Virus record (IMG/VR): IMGVR_UViG_3300025896_002001
Coordinates: 1-21,811 of that record
DNA: 21,811 nucleotides
Direction: 5' to 3' (one strand)
DNA from: a virus
The notes beneath the pieces are model-generated. The model saw only the letters and a program-made list of their open reading frames with translations, was not told the DNA's origin and did no database searches. How positions within the stretch are numbered: the stretch's first letter is position 1; each line of letters begins with the position of its first letter. The position numbers were made by a program, and so were the translations under genes. This document shows positions 13,395 to 21,168 of the stretch, piece after piece.

Positions 13395-15343
13395 TGGACT
13401 TTCAGGATCGCATCGCGTTCTTCATTCAAGCCAACGCTGACCAGGCGATCGGCGAATTGAAGAAGGTTGGTCTTGTCACCAAGGAGTCGATGGCAGAAGC
13501 GGAGGGTGCGTCGGGGAAGTTCTCCGCAGCGTTTTCTGGTTCGTCGCTGCTCATCAAGGCGGCGGCGGGTGCCGCGGCGCTCGGCATTGCCGAAATGGCA
13601 GTCAAGGGCGCTAAGGATTTTGTGGCGTTGACTGCTGAGGTGCGGGGATATCAACGCACGTTGGGTGGTACTGCCGAATCAAACTCGGTGTTGGCCGCGC
13701 AGATGCGAATGCTCGGCGTCGATTCGGCTACCGCCGAAAAGTCGTTTGGGATGCTCGCGAAGCGTATCGGTGAAGGCCAAGACACTTTGTCTCAATGGGG
13801 CGTCACCGTCGCTCGAGACAAGAACGGCAACGTCGATATGCAGAAGACGTTGCTGAACATGGGTGACGCCTACAAAAGCATTCAGGATCCGACGCAGCGC
13901 GCCGCGTTTGCTTCGGAGCAGCTTGGGCGTGGCTATCAGGCGTTGGCTCCGTTCCTCGGCAAGTCTCGGGAGGAACTGAAAGCGTTTGGTGAAGAAGCCG
14001 CGAAGAACCACATGGTGTTTGACCAGTCGCAGCTCGATAAGGGTCGCGAGATGGGGCTCACCATGAAGCAGATGAAAGAAGCCGTTCAAGGCTTGTTTCT
14101 GGCGTTGGGCGAAGACTTGGTTCCCATGATGACGACGCTGACGAAGGGCCTCACCGCGGTCATCGGAACGATGGACAAGTTCGGAACGGCCATTGGAGCT
14201 GGCAACATCTCGATTGTTGCGATGGGCGCCTCCATCGGTGCGATGGTCGGCGGTCCCATGGGTGCCTTGGCCGGCGCTGGGACTGGTTTGGTCGCGATGC
14301 TCGCCACCATGCAGCATGGTTGGCAGGTCAACACCGAGGGACTCAAAAAGTTTGCCGACGAGATCTCGGGTGTCAACGTTGATACTGCTGTCGCAAAGTT
14401 CAAGCAGCTGCAAAATCTGAAGTTGCCTGACTGGGCGATGGGCAACGCTTCCCTCAAGGTGTTTCACGAACTTGCTGCCGCGTCTCCCGCCGCAGCTCAA
14501 AACTTGATCGACTCACTCAAAGGTACGGGAGACTCCACCGACGGCTACCAGGCAATCTTGGATCGTGCGATCAAGAAACGTCAAGAAGATGCTGCTGCCG
14601 CCGACAGTCAATCGGCAGCCAATGAGAAACTGACCAGCACAGTTCTGGACGTGCAGGCAGCGGTCATCAAATCGTTGGGTGGTTCGCTCGGCTATCAGCA
14701 GTCGTTGATCGACCAGCAGAAAGCTCAAACTGCGTACAACGATGCGGTCGCTCAATTTGGCCGAGAATCCGATCAGGCCAAAGAGGCCGAGATTCGGTTG
14801 CAGCAGGCACACATCGCGACTGCCAGCGCAATCTTCACCCTGGAAGGTGCAAACCAGAACCTCGAGGCGACCTATCGCGGCAACATCGCTGCCGTCGACG
14901 AAGAAATTGCTCGCCTGAAGTTCCTGGCCGGTCAATCGCAGAACAATGCGGCGGCGTTGCAACCCCTCATCGACAAGCTCAACGAGTACCGCAACGGGAT
15001 TGATTCGGTTCCCGATTACAAGACGACCGTGCTGGATCTCCAGACCACGTTGTCGGGAATCAATATCAATGGTTTGACGCAGACGCCGCCATCGTTCCCA
15101 GGCGGTTTTGATGGCAACCCGGACACTCCGTACCCGCTGGCGTCGGGCGGGATTGTGTTGGGTCCGACTCGAGCGTTGATCGGTGAGGCTGGTCCCGAGG
15201 CGGTCATTCCGTTGTCGGGCCGTTCGGGGCAGGGCACCACGATCAATCTTGTGCTTGATGGGCAGATGATCGCCCAGGTCGTCCGCGATGACCTTTTTTC
15301 GATTGGGCGGGCCAACGGGTCCGCTCTTGGCCGTTTCGCCTAG
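13394..15343 (+). CDS. Tail tape measure protein
   Basis: This protein sets tail length, helps DNA leave the head and spans the tube lumen. The 649-residue product has long helical stretches, an Ala- and Gly-rich hydrophobic segment (about residues 276-308, GNISIVAMGASIGAMVGGPMGALAGAGTG and following) likely to cross membranes, and coiled-coil-like regions. The C-terminus carries LASGGIVLGPTRALIGEAGPEAVIPLSG, a frequent tape measure ending. By the usual figure of about 0.15 nm per residue, the tail would be near 100 nm, which is short. The ATG overlaps the end of the frameshift product (TGATG). Confidence 0.92.
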   Translation: MDFQDRIAFFIQANADQAIGELKKVGLVTKESMAEAEGASGKFSAAFSGSSLLIKAAAGAAALGIAEMAVKGAKDFVALTAEVRGYQRTLGGTAESNSVLAAQMRMLGVDSATAEKSFGMLAKRIGEGQDTLSQWGVTVARDKNGNVDMQKTLLNMGDAYKSIQDPTQRAAFASEQLGRGYQALAPFLGKSREELKAFGEEAAKNHMVFDQSQLDKGREMGLTMKQMKEAVQGLFLALGEDLVPMMTTLTKGLTAVIGTMDKFGTAIGAGNISIVAMGASIGAMVGGPMGALAGAGTGLVAMLATMQHGWQVNTEGLKKFADEISGVNVDTAVAKFKQLQNLKLPDWAMGNASLKVFHELAAASPAAAQNLIDSLKGTGDSTDGYQAILDRAIKKRQEDAAAADSQSAANEKLTSTVLDVQAAVIKSLGGSLGYQQSLIDQQKAQTAYNDAVAQFGRESDQAKEAEIRLQQAHIATASAIFTLEGANQNLEATYRGNIAAVDEEIARLKFLAGQSQNNAAALQPLIDKLNEYRNGIDSVPDYKTTVLDLQTTLSGININGLTQTPPSFPGGFDGNPDTPYPLASGGIVLGPTRALIGEAGPEAVIPLSGRSGQGTTINLVLDGQMIAQVVRDDLFSIGRANGSALGRFA

Positions 15344-15352
15344 GAGCTCTTG

Positions 15353-16027
15353 ATGGCTGACAACGTTGCGATCACCGCCGGTTCGGGCACGAACATCGCA
15401 GCAGACGACATTTCGTCGGTGCTGTATCAGCGGGTCAAGATGACGATCGGTGGCGACGGTACGAACACCGGCGATCTTGCTGGCCGTCAGGTGTCTGGAG
15501 CGACGGATGTCGCCGCCTATTTCGATCCTCGTCCCTACCGGTCAATCTTTTCGATCACTCCGGCGATTTCTTCGTCGCCGGCCTATTCGACCGGTGACTG
15601 TTTGGGTGCGGTGAACACCGTCGCGAACGCTGCTCGAGTGTCGGGCGGTGGGGGAGTGATCCAGTCGATCACGGTGCTCGACAAGACGCAGGCGCAACGT
15701 TCGGCATTTGACATTCTGCTGTTCAACTCGAGTATCACGGCAACGACCGATAATGCGGCGTTCGCTGGATCCGACGCCGACATGGCGAAATGTGTCGGCA
15801 TCATTTCGGTGCTGACCACGGATTACAACACGGCGTTCGCAGGAACTCCGTTGAACTCGGTGGCGTTCAAGCCGAACACGATAACGGCTACCTACCCGCA
15901 ATCAATGGCGATTCCGTACAACTGTTCGGGTGGCACCAGCCTCTATGTGCAGTTCGTGGTTCGTGGCACGCCTACCTATACGTCGACGACAGACCTCATC
16001 GTTCAGCTCAACTGCATTCTGGATTGA
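15353..16027 (+). CDS. Conserved phage virion protein of unknown role
   Basis: The 224-residue beta-rich protein opens MADNVAITAGSGTNIAADDISSVLYQRVKMTIGGDG. It continues with RVSGGGGVIQSITVLDKTQAQRSAFDILLFNSSITATTDNAAFAGSDADMAKCVGIISV and ends with LYVQFVVRGTPTYTSTTDLIVQL. This pattern recurs in many tailed phages in proteins that are part of the particle, though their precise role is not established. AGGAG lies six bases before the ATG; a TTG one codon earlier is a less likely start. Its place after the tape measure suggests a tail or tail-tip component. Confidence 0.7.
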   Translation: MADNVAITAGSGTNIAADDISSVLYQRVKMTIGGDGTNTGDLAGRQVSGATDVAAYFDPRPYRSIFSITPAISSSPAYSTGDCLGAVNTVANAARVSGGGGVIQSITVLDKTQAQRSAFDILLFNSSITATTDNAAFAGSDADMAKCVGIISVLTTDYNTAFAGTPLNSVAFKPNTITATYPQSMAIPYNCSGGTSLYVQFVVRGTPTYTSTTDLIVQLNCILD

Positions 16028-16029
16028 CG

Positions 16030-17994
16030 ATGCCGCTTCTGACGTTGCCTCAGGCAACATCGGCACAATCCACGTTCCCGGTCTCTTGGTTCGGAGCTGC
16101 CGACTGGGCAGTCGATTGGTCTCCGACGACGCTGCCTGGTCAAACCCCGATCTGGGTGGAACTGACCTCGAGTGTCATGTCGATCAGTATCAACCGGGGA
16201 CGCCAACGAACCCTGGATCGTTTCGAGGCGGGCACGGCCACAATCGTGCTGAAGAACGCCGATCGGAAGTTCGATCCGTCGAACACGGCCGGCATCTATT
16301 ACGGGTCGCTCCTCCCGATGCGCCAGTTCCGTATCCGCCTGCAATATGGGAATGCGACGTACACCCGTTTCGTCGGGTTCGCCGATTCGTACGAGCAGAA
16401 CTATGACCGGTCGAACCGGTTTGCGACTTGTGTGATCAAGCTGACGGATGCATTCAAGATTTTGGCGTTGACGAAACCGCCGTCGCCGTGGGCAGCGAAG
16501 ATCAACAGTTATGGCAGTCAGGTGTCTGCGTGGTTCCGTATGTCGGAATCGGAGGCGACTGCCGGGATGCGCGACTCGAGCCAATATCAGCGAGATGGCG
16601 TCTATTCGGGTTCGCCGACGATGGCTCAGACGGGCCTGGTGACCAACGACGCGAATGGGTGCGTTCAGTTCGTTCCGTCGTCGTACGGGTATTCGGATCA
16701 GATTCCGGCGGTGAACGCTCAGATCGCCTTGGAATGCTGGTTCTCGTCAAGTTCGGCGACTGCTCAGACGATCGTGGCGTATGGCGACCCGAACTATGGG
16801 GCGTTGCATTGCTCCATTGAGCTGGATGCGACCGGCCACCTGGTGTACCGCTTTGCCGACAATGGCAATGGCGTTGTGTATTCGGATACGACGACCTCGA
16901 CGTACAACGATGGCAACGCCCATCATGTGTCGCTCTACATGAGCGAAACGGTCGGTGGCAACGTCGGGTTTGGGCCCGTTGAGGTTGGCAAGAGTTTCAC
17001 GCCGACGTTGCAGAAATCGTTGGTTGAGGTTGACGGTGCAGTTCCGGCGACAACCCGGGCCAGCGCCGCGTTTTCAGGGTTCCCTGCGGTCGCTGGTCGG
17101 CTCGTCATCGGATCGAACTTCGGTTCGGGCCAATACATGACTGGCAAAATCGACGAAGTGGTGGTCTACATGGATCCCACCGTGTCGATCAGCCTCGCCG
17201 GAAACTATGCGACCGGTTCAGCCCCCTATGCGAATCAGCAGACCGGCACTCGAGTGTCGACTGTCCTTGACCTGATCGGCTGGTCGGCAACGGAACGCAC
17301 AATCTCCACGGGGAACAGCACCCTGCAAGCCGCCGCGTTCTCAGGATCTGTCCTCGATCATTTCCAGGCGGTCAACCAGACGGAACAAGGCCGACTCTTT
17401 GTCGGCGCCGACGGCAAAATCGTGTTCCAGGCCCGCCAATCCACGTTGGGCGCCCAACCTGCAGTCACGTTCAACGACACAACTGCCGGCGTCCAATTTT
17501 CTGATGTCCAGTTCACCTACGACGACACCCTGATCCGCAACTCGGTGATCGCTCAACGCACCGGTGGCGGGCAACTCACCGTCCAAGATCCCACAAGCGT
17601 CGCCGCCTATTTCGAACGGACCTACTCGGCATCGGGGTTGCTTCACAACAACGACAACCAGACGCGCGACTGGGCGGCGTTCATCGTCAACCGGTACAAA
17701 GATCCGGCGTTGCGGATCTCGTCGTTGCGAGTGCAACCGGAACGGAATCCTGCCCAGATTTATCCGGCGGTCGGCCAGATCGAGCTTGGCACCGTCCTCA
17801 CCGTGAATCGCACACCCCAAAGCGTCGGATCAACAATTTCGGCGACGGTGACCGTTGAAGGCATCACCGAAACGGTGACTCCCGACCGGTACGAGATCAC
17901 CTACCGGATTGAGACGGCCAACACTTCGTACTATTGGATCCTCGAGGATTCAACGTACGGGGTTTTGGGCACCACGACGCTGCTCGCCTACTAG
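16030..17994 (+). CDS. Minor tail protein with embedded LamG-like domain
   Basis: The 654-residue tail-tip or baseplate-like protein appears to have three parts. Residues 1-155 (SVMSISINRGRQRTLDRFEAGTATIVLKNADRKFDPSN, then RFVGFADSYEQNYDR) are the beta-rich start common to actinophage minor tail proteins. Residues 166-390 form a jelly-roll domain of the LamG/concanavalin type (VSAWFRMSESEA, GCVQFVPSSYG, IALECWFSSSSATAQTIVAYGD, GKIDEVVVY). Residues 400-654 resume the tail fold. The middle insert is probably a carbohydrate-binding module for the host surface. Only two bases separate the ATG from the previous stop and no good ribosome binding site is seen, so the start probably relies on coupling. 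Confidence 0.8.
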   Translation: MPLLTLPQATSAQSTFPVSWFGAADWAVDWSPTTLPGQTPIWVELTSSVMSISINRGRQRTLDRFEAGTATIVLKNADRKFDPSNTAGIYYGSLLPMRQFRIRLQYGNATYTRFVGFADSYEQNYDRSNRFATCVIKLTDAFKILALTKPPSPWAAKINSYGSQVSAWFRMSESEATAGMRDSSQYQRDGVYSGSPTMAQTGLVTNDANGCVQFVPSSYGYSDQIPAVNAQIALECWFSSSSATAQTIVAYGDPNYGALHCSIELDATGHLVYRFADNGNGVVYSDTTTSTYNDGNAHHVSLYMSETVGGNVGFGPVEVGKSFTPTLQKSLVEVDGAVPATTRASAAFSGFPAVAGRLVIGSNFGSGQYMTGKIDEVVVYMDPTVSISLAGNYATGSAPYANQQTGTRVSTVLDLIGWSATERTISTGNSTLQAAAFSGSVLDHFQAVNQTEQGRLFVGADGKIVFQARQSTLGAQPAVTFNDTTAGVQFSDVQFTYDDTLIRNSVIAQRTGGGQLTVQDPTSVAAYFERTYSASGLLHNNDNQTRDWAAFIVNRYKDPALRISSLRVQPERNPAQIYPAVGQIELGTVLTVNRTPQSVGSTISATVTVEGITETVTPDRYEITYRIETANTSYYWILEDSTYGVLGTTTLLAY

Positions 17995-18002
17995 GAGCTT
18001 CT

Positions 18003-18551
18003 GTGCCAGACGACATCACGCTCCGAGCCGATGGCAGCATCCTCGCCGATGTGGGTCTCCCAACCCGGCTGGTAATCCCTGAAGCTGGGCCGACCAGCCC
18101 GATGGAAGACCAGGCCGACGACGGCTACCCGGACATCATCGTCGATCAACGGCGCGGCTATCACGCCCTCGAAACCGAATCGGTCGATGAGATCGTCAAC
18201 TATTGGGTGCGGTTCCTTGCGAATCATCGACCCCCGAAACAGATCATCGAAACTGGTTTGGAAATTGTTCCGTACATCAACGGTGGCCGTTGGGTTGCCG
18301 ATTGTGAGTGTGCGGGCGGCATGTTGTGTTGGGATCGGAATCCGACTGCTTGCTGTTTGAGTTGTGGCCGGCGGTATTCGGTGCGGTGGCAGTTACCGGC
18401 GTTGCGGTCCGAGGTGATTCGTACGTTGGCGTGCCGTCCTGTGTCGAATCAGAATTGGGATCCCCGTCTGGTTGATGACCTGGGCGAGATGGTCGAGTCA
18501 GTCACGTTCCTGCAACGTGAGAATCTTTTGATGCTCGGAAAGGCGTACTGA
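18003..18551 (+). CDS. Cysteine-rich protein of the tail module
   Basis: The 182-residue product has an acidic N-terminal half (MEDQADDGYPDIIVDQRRGY) and a Cys-rich segment, WVADCECAGGMLCWDRNPTACCLSCGRRY. Its cysteines C101, C103, C109, C117, C118 and C121 could bind one zinc ion in a ribbon-like knuckle. A helical end follows (LVDDLGEMVESVTFLQRENLLMLGK). I chose the GTG at 18003 because AGGAG lies five bases before it, overlapping the end of the previous gene. Proteins with a similar knuckle occur in the tail regions of other actinophages. The function is unknown; structural, or binding nucleic acid or protein. Confidence 0.65.
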   Translation: MPDDITLRADGSILADVGLPTRLVIPEAGPTSPMEDQADDGYPDIIVDQRRGYHALETESVDEIVNYWVRFLANHRPPKQIIETGLEIVPYINGGRWVADCECAGGMLCWDRNPTACCLSCGRRYSVRWQLPALRSEVIRTLACRPVSNQNWDPRLVDDLGEMVESVTFLQRENLLMLGKAY

Positions 18552-19060
18552 TGGCGTACACATCGGATAAGACGTGGGCTGCGGGATCAGTCGTGTTGGC
18601 TTCCGATTTGCAAACCTATGTTTCTAACAACTTGAAATGGCTGAGCACCGACAAGCCGTTGGCTCGCGCAACAAACACGGCGGTCCTTTCGGTGGCCTCT
18701 GGTGGTTCGACTGTCACGTTTGACACGGTGACGTTCGACAACTCGTCGATCAGGTCGGGAAGCACCACCCGATTCACGATCCCGTCGGGCGGTGCTGGCA
18801 AATACTTGTTCGGCGGTTACATCTCGTTCGCAGGTTCTGCAACCGGTGTCTATCGAGCTCTGACCGGTCGTTACAACGGGTCGAACGTCGCAACTCAGGT
18901 CACGTCATCGTCGGCAACTCATAACTCGCAAACAAACCTTTCGTTCATGTATAGCGCTGCCGCCGCAGGCTATTTCGAACTGTTTGCTTCTCAGGACACC
19001 GGTGGTGCGTTGAACACTCAGACCGATCATTTCGGTTGGCTTCTGTGGGTAGGTATCTGA
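18551..19060 (+). CDS. C1q-like putative tail fibre or receptor-binding protein
   Basis: The 169-residue protein starts with a short helical part (SDKTWAAGSVVLASDLQTYVSNNLKWLS), a pattern often seen at the base of phage fibres. The rest looks like a C1q/TNF jelly roll: STVTFDTVTFDNSS, TRFTIPSGGAGKYLFGGYISFAG, a GRYNGSNV turn, and closing SGYFELFASQDTGG-like and HFGWLLWVGI strands. Such domains trimerise and bind surface molecules. It is the last structural gene before lysis, the usual place for a host-recognition protein. One-base overlaps join it to both neighbours. The target is unknown. Confidence 0.7.
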   Translation: MAYTSDKTWAAGSVVLASDLQTYVSNNLKWLSTDKPLARATNTAVLSVASGGSTVTFDTVTFDNSSIRSGSTTRFTIPSGGAGKYLFGGYISFAGSATGVYRALTGRYNGSNVATQVTSSSATHNSQTNLSFMYSAAAAGYFELFASQDTGGALNTQTDHFGWLLWVGI

Positions 19061-19371
19061 TGCAGACGTTCATTGCTGATCTTCTGGAACGGTCCTACAA
19101 GACGTTCCTTCAAGCGTTTCTCGCAACGTTCTCCCTTGCGTTTGCCGCCCCCAAAAACGTGTTGGATGCAGGCGCATGGAAAGCAGCGGCGATCGCCGCA
19201 GTTGTCGCCTCGGTATCCGCCGCTGTTTCTGCGGTCACATCAATGCTTTCGAAGCGGTTCGGTGATCCGAACTCGGCCAGCCTGATCGCTCCCGCCGTCG
19301 CGCCGACACCCGACGCAGGAATTGAACTGCCAGACCTGCCGGAAGCAGCTCCTCGAGGCCCGTTCGGATGA
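19060..19371 (+). CDS. Holin, r1t-like
   Basis: The 103-residue membrane protein has two hydrophobic segments, about residues 15-30 (TFLQAFLATFSLAFAA) and 40-63 (WKAAAIAAVVASVSAAVSAVTSML). The sequence LERSYKTFLQAF before the first and SKRFGDPNSASLI after the second match the r1t-type holin pattern. Holins open the inner membrane at a set time so that the endolysin can reach the cell wall. The Pro- and Glu-rich tail (PDAGIELPDLPEAAPRG) is probably cytoplasmic. The start ATG shares a base with the previous TGA; the stop overlaps the endolysin start by 4 bases (ATGA). Confidence 0.85.
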   Translation: MQTFIADLLERSYKTFLQAFLATFSLAFAAPKNVLDAGAWKAAAIAAVVASVSAAVSAVTSMLSKRFGDPNSASLIAPAVAPTPDAGIELPDLPEAAPRGPFG

Positions 19372-20285
19372 CCCTCGCCGCTGACTTTTCGTGGACTCAT
19401 CCCGATCCGGCTGATCTGGTCGCGAACGACATCAGCGACTGCCTGATCTATTGCGGGCCAGCAATGCCCGACAGCGGGTATGTGCAGCAGCTCCTCACCG
19501 CAGGCTTGTCCGTCACGTTCATTGAAGAAACCCGCCAAGACCCGTATGTCGGCGGATATGACGCCGGTGTGGCCCGTGTCCGCTATGCCGAAGCCCGAGT
19601 CGTCGCCGCCGGCTACCCGGCTGATTGCACCATCGTCTACGTCCTGTCCGATCAGAACGTCGCAATGCCTGGCGCAGCGCAGGAGGCGATGGTCGCCGAC
19701 CATGCTCGAGGAATCGACGATGCGACGACCCGACCCGCCTGGATGGGTTACGGCAACCGCAACGCGATCGACGCTGCCCGCACCACCAGCCCAAAGATGC
19801 TTTACAGCTGGGTGCCAGCCACCTGGCGGTACGACGCGACCGACACGCTCGTACAGCAGATCGGCAGCCCCATCAACGGCACCGATGTCAACGTGATCCA
19901 AACCCCGAACTGGGGCCAATGGGGCGGATCGTCTCCTGGTCCCGCTCCCGCATCCCCGGAGGTTGCCGAAATGTTCATTGCTGTTGGCCGCACCATTTAC
20001 GGTGTCGCCGTCGCATTTCTTGTGTCGGGTGGCCGCACGTTCCGCACATTTGACGGGGCGGAAGGCGGCTACGGAATCCCGCAGTCGGCACTCGACTGGA
20101 AGGCACAACCCGGCAGGGACGGTGTCCCATTCATTTTTGTTGATGCGGACACGTTGGGTCAGATGGCTGCGCCCTGGCCGACGAAGCAGACCGTGACGCC
20201 AGTTCCGCCCGTGGTGACTCCTCCCGTTCCCACGCCGAAGCCCCTGCCGAAGCCCACGCCGAAGCACAAGCTCTCTCGGCCATAA
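19368..20285 (+). CDS. Putative endolysin with DUF1906 glycoside-hydrolase-like domain
   Basis: The 305-residue protein contains the DUF1906 (Rv2525c-like) TIM-barrel-type domain of about 215 residues. It has CLIYCGPAMPD, then AGLSVTFIEET, GGYDAGVARVRYAEARVVAAGYPADCTIVYVLSDQNV and PKMLYSWVPATWRYD. This fold is related to GH25-type muramidases and is used as a lytic enzyme in actinophages. The catalytic residues and the exact bond are not certain for this family. No signal peptide is seen, so export would depend on the holin encoded just before it. The end is a Pro-, Thr- and Lys-rich tail (PVPPVVTPPVPTPKPLPKPT) that may bind the cell wall. Confidence 0.8.
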   Translation: MTLAADFSWTHPDPADLVANDISDCLIYCGPAMPDSGYVQQLLTAGLSVTFIEETRQDPYVGGYDAGVARVRYAEARVVAAGYPADCTIVYVLSDQNVAMPGAAQEAMVADHARGIDDATTRPAWMGYGNRNAIDAARTTSPKMLYSWVPATWRYDATDTLVQQIGSPINGTDVNVIQTPNWGQWGGSSPGPAPASPEVAEMFIAVGRTIYGVAVAFLVSGGRTFRTFDGAEGGYGIPQSALDWKAQPGRDGVPFIFVDADTLGQMAAPWPTKQTVTPVPPVVTPPVPTPKPLPKPTPKHKLSRP

Positions 20286-20385
20286 CTCACATTTGTAGGT
20301 TTGCGGGACGGAGCCCCAACGCGGCGGCGCTCCATTCTGGGAAACGCGCACCCTGGTGGGGGGGTCCGCACTTCTCGGAGCCCCA
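20286..20385 (+). other. Noncoding leader with an 11-base repeat
   Basis: CGGAGCCCCAA occurs at 20309-20319 and again at 20376-20386, where it forms the ribosome binding site and start of the next gene. The first copy is followed by CG instead of TG, so it looks like a lost start. GCGG-GAC (20303-20309) can pair with GTCCGC (20364-20369), with CCCC and GGGG pairing further in. No gene or clear terminator is seen. Confidence 0.35.
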
Positions 20386-20649
20386 ATGTCTCTTCTGATC
20401 GTTGCTTATCTGCCTGTTTGGGTCACCGACGTTGGTCAGATTGTCGCGATTCTTCTCGCTTCGCTCGGTGTCATCACCGTCGTCACCAAATGGATCACGA
20501 AGCAGATTGGTCGCCTCATCGACGACAAACTTGATGTGGTGTACCGGCGGCTCGACGCCCACATGACCAGCGAAGACGCCTCACTCCACGAAGTGGCCCA
20601 GGCGCTTCGAACAATTGCCGCTGCCGTCAACGTCGATTTAGATATCTGA
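20386..20649 (+). CDS. One-segment membrane protein of the lysis module
   Basis: The 87-residue product has one long hydrophobic segment (about residues 3-32, LLIVAYLPVWVTDVGQIVAILLASLGVITVV) that could also be two short ones. A Lys-rich stretch (TKWITKQIGR) and a helical, probably coiled-coil end (LDVVYRRLDAHMTSEDASLHEVAQALRTIAAAV) follow. Next to holin and endolysin, such proteins often act as a second holin, an antiholin or a spanin-like aid, but the sequence does not decide. I chose the ATG at 20386 because GGAG lies five bases before it. A strong terminator follows. Confidence 0.7.
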   Translation: MSLLIVAYLPVWVTDVGQIVAILLASLGVITVVTKWITKQIGRLIDDKLDVVYRRLDAHMTSEDASLHEVAQALRTIAAAVNVDLDI

Positions 20650-20675
20650 CCGTCGTTTCCACAACAACCGTGCCG

Positions 20676-20710
20676 AAGCCCCGCCCTCGAGGCGGGGTTT
20701 CTGTTTTGGA
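20676..20710 (+). terminator. Intrinsic terminator closing the lysis module
   Basis: AAGCCCCGCC pairs with GGCGGGGTTT (one wobble) around a CTCGA loop, followed by TTTCTGTTTT. This is a textbook intrinsic terminator and marks the end of the late unit. The ribosome binding site of the next gene (GGAGG) comes directly after it. Confidence 0.85.
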
Positions 20711-20716
20711 GGTGCC

Positions 20717-20932
20717 GTGATTCCCCGAATGGTGTGCGACGCCTGCGATGTCCTGTGGACCGACACCGGCCATTTGTCGTGCTGTTGGAACTGCGGTCTT
20801 CCTGGCCGGCAAACCGGCAACTGGGAACTTCGACCAGCAGGCGTCCATGTTCACGCCATGTCTTCCACCTACACGATGGTCCACGGTCAAACCTGGCCGA
20901 TTCCCGACGAGCTGGAGCCGGTCCTGTGGTGA
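20717..20932 (+). CDS. Small zinc-ribbon protein
   Basis: The 71-residue product has C7 and C10 (CDAC) and C22, C23 and C26 (CCWNCG), spaced like a four-cysteine zinc ribbon. The rest is rich in His, Trp and Met (GVHVHAMSSTYTMVHGQTWPIP). GGAGG lies just upstream of the GTG. It is the first gene after the terminator. If the terminator is fully efficient, a promoter must lie in or before these few bases or in the read-through; none could be recognised. The role is unknown; nucleic acid or protein binding is plausible. Confidence 0.65.
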   Translation: MIPRMVCDACDVLWTDTGHLSCCWNCGLPGRQTGNWELRPAGVHVHAMSSTYTMVHGQTWPIPDELEPVLW

Positions 20933-21168
20933 AAGCATCGCTCACCGGCGCATTCGAATCGCAACCAGCAACCCGCAAGGGTCCACGCTGCTCCGTTGCG
21001 ATCATGCTCCTGAGGATGGATTCCACCGATCGAGAAGCGGTAATCGCAGCGTTCAACAACGATGCCCTGCGATCCAAGTTCATCGCGCAGCAACTCACCA
21101 AAAATGGTTGGTTGATCCATGGGCACACCATCGCCCGCCACCGGCGGAAGGACTGCACATGCCCCTAA
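20926..21168 (+). CDS. Helix-turn-helix-like small protein
   Basis: The 80-residue product has a CSVAIMLLRMDSTDREAVIAAFNND helical part, then a helix-turn-helix-like LRSKFIAQQLTKNGWLIHGHTIARHRRKDCTC. The final RHRRKDCxC matches a pattern frequent in small actinophage proteins thought to bind DNA. Two tandem GTG codons (20926 and 20929) are possible starts, with GGAG at 20912. The GTG overlaps the end of the zinc-ribbon gene, and its end overlaps the next gene by 10 bases. It might be a regulator or take part in packaging as a small terminase-like protein; both are speculation. Confidence 0.6.
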   Translation: MVKASLTGAFESQPATRKGPRCSVAIMLLRMDSTDREAVIAAFNNDALRSKFIAQQLTKNGWLIHGHTIARHRRKDCTCP

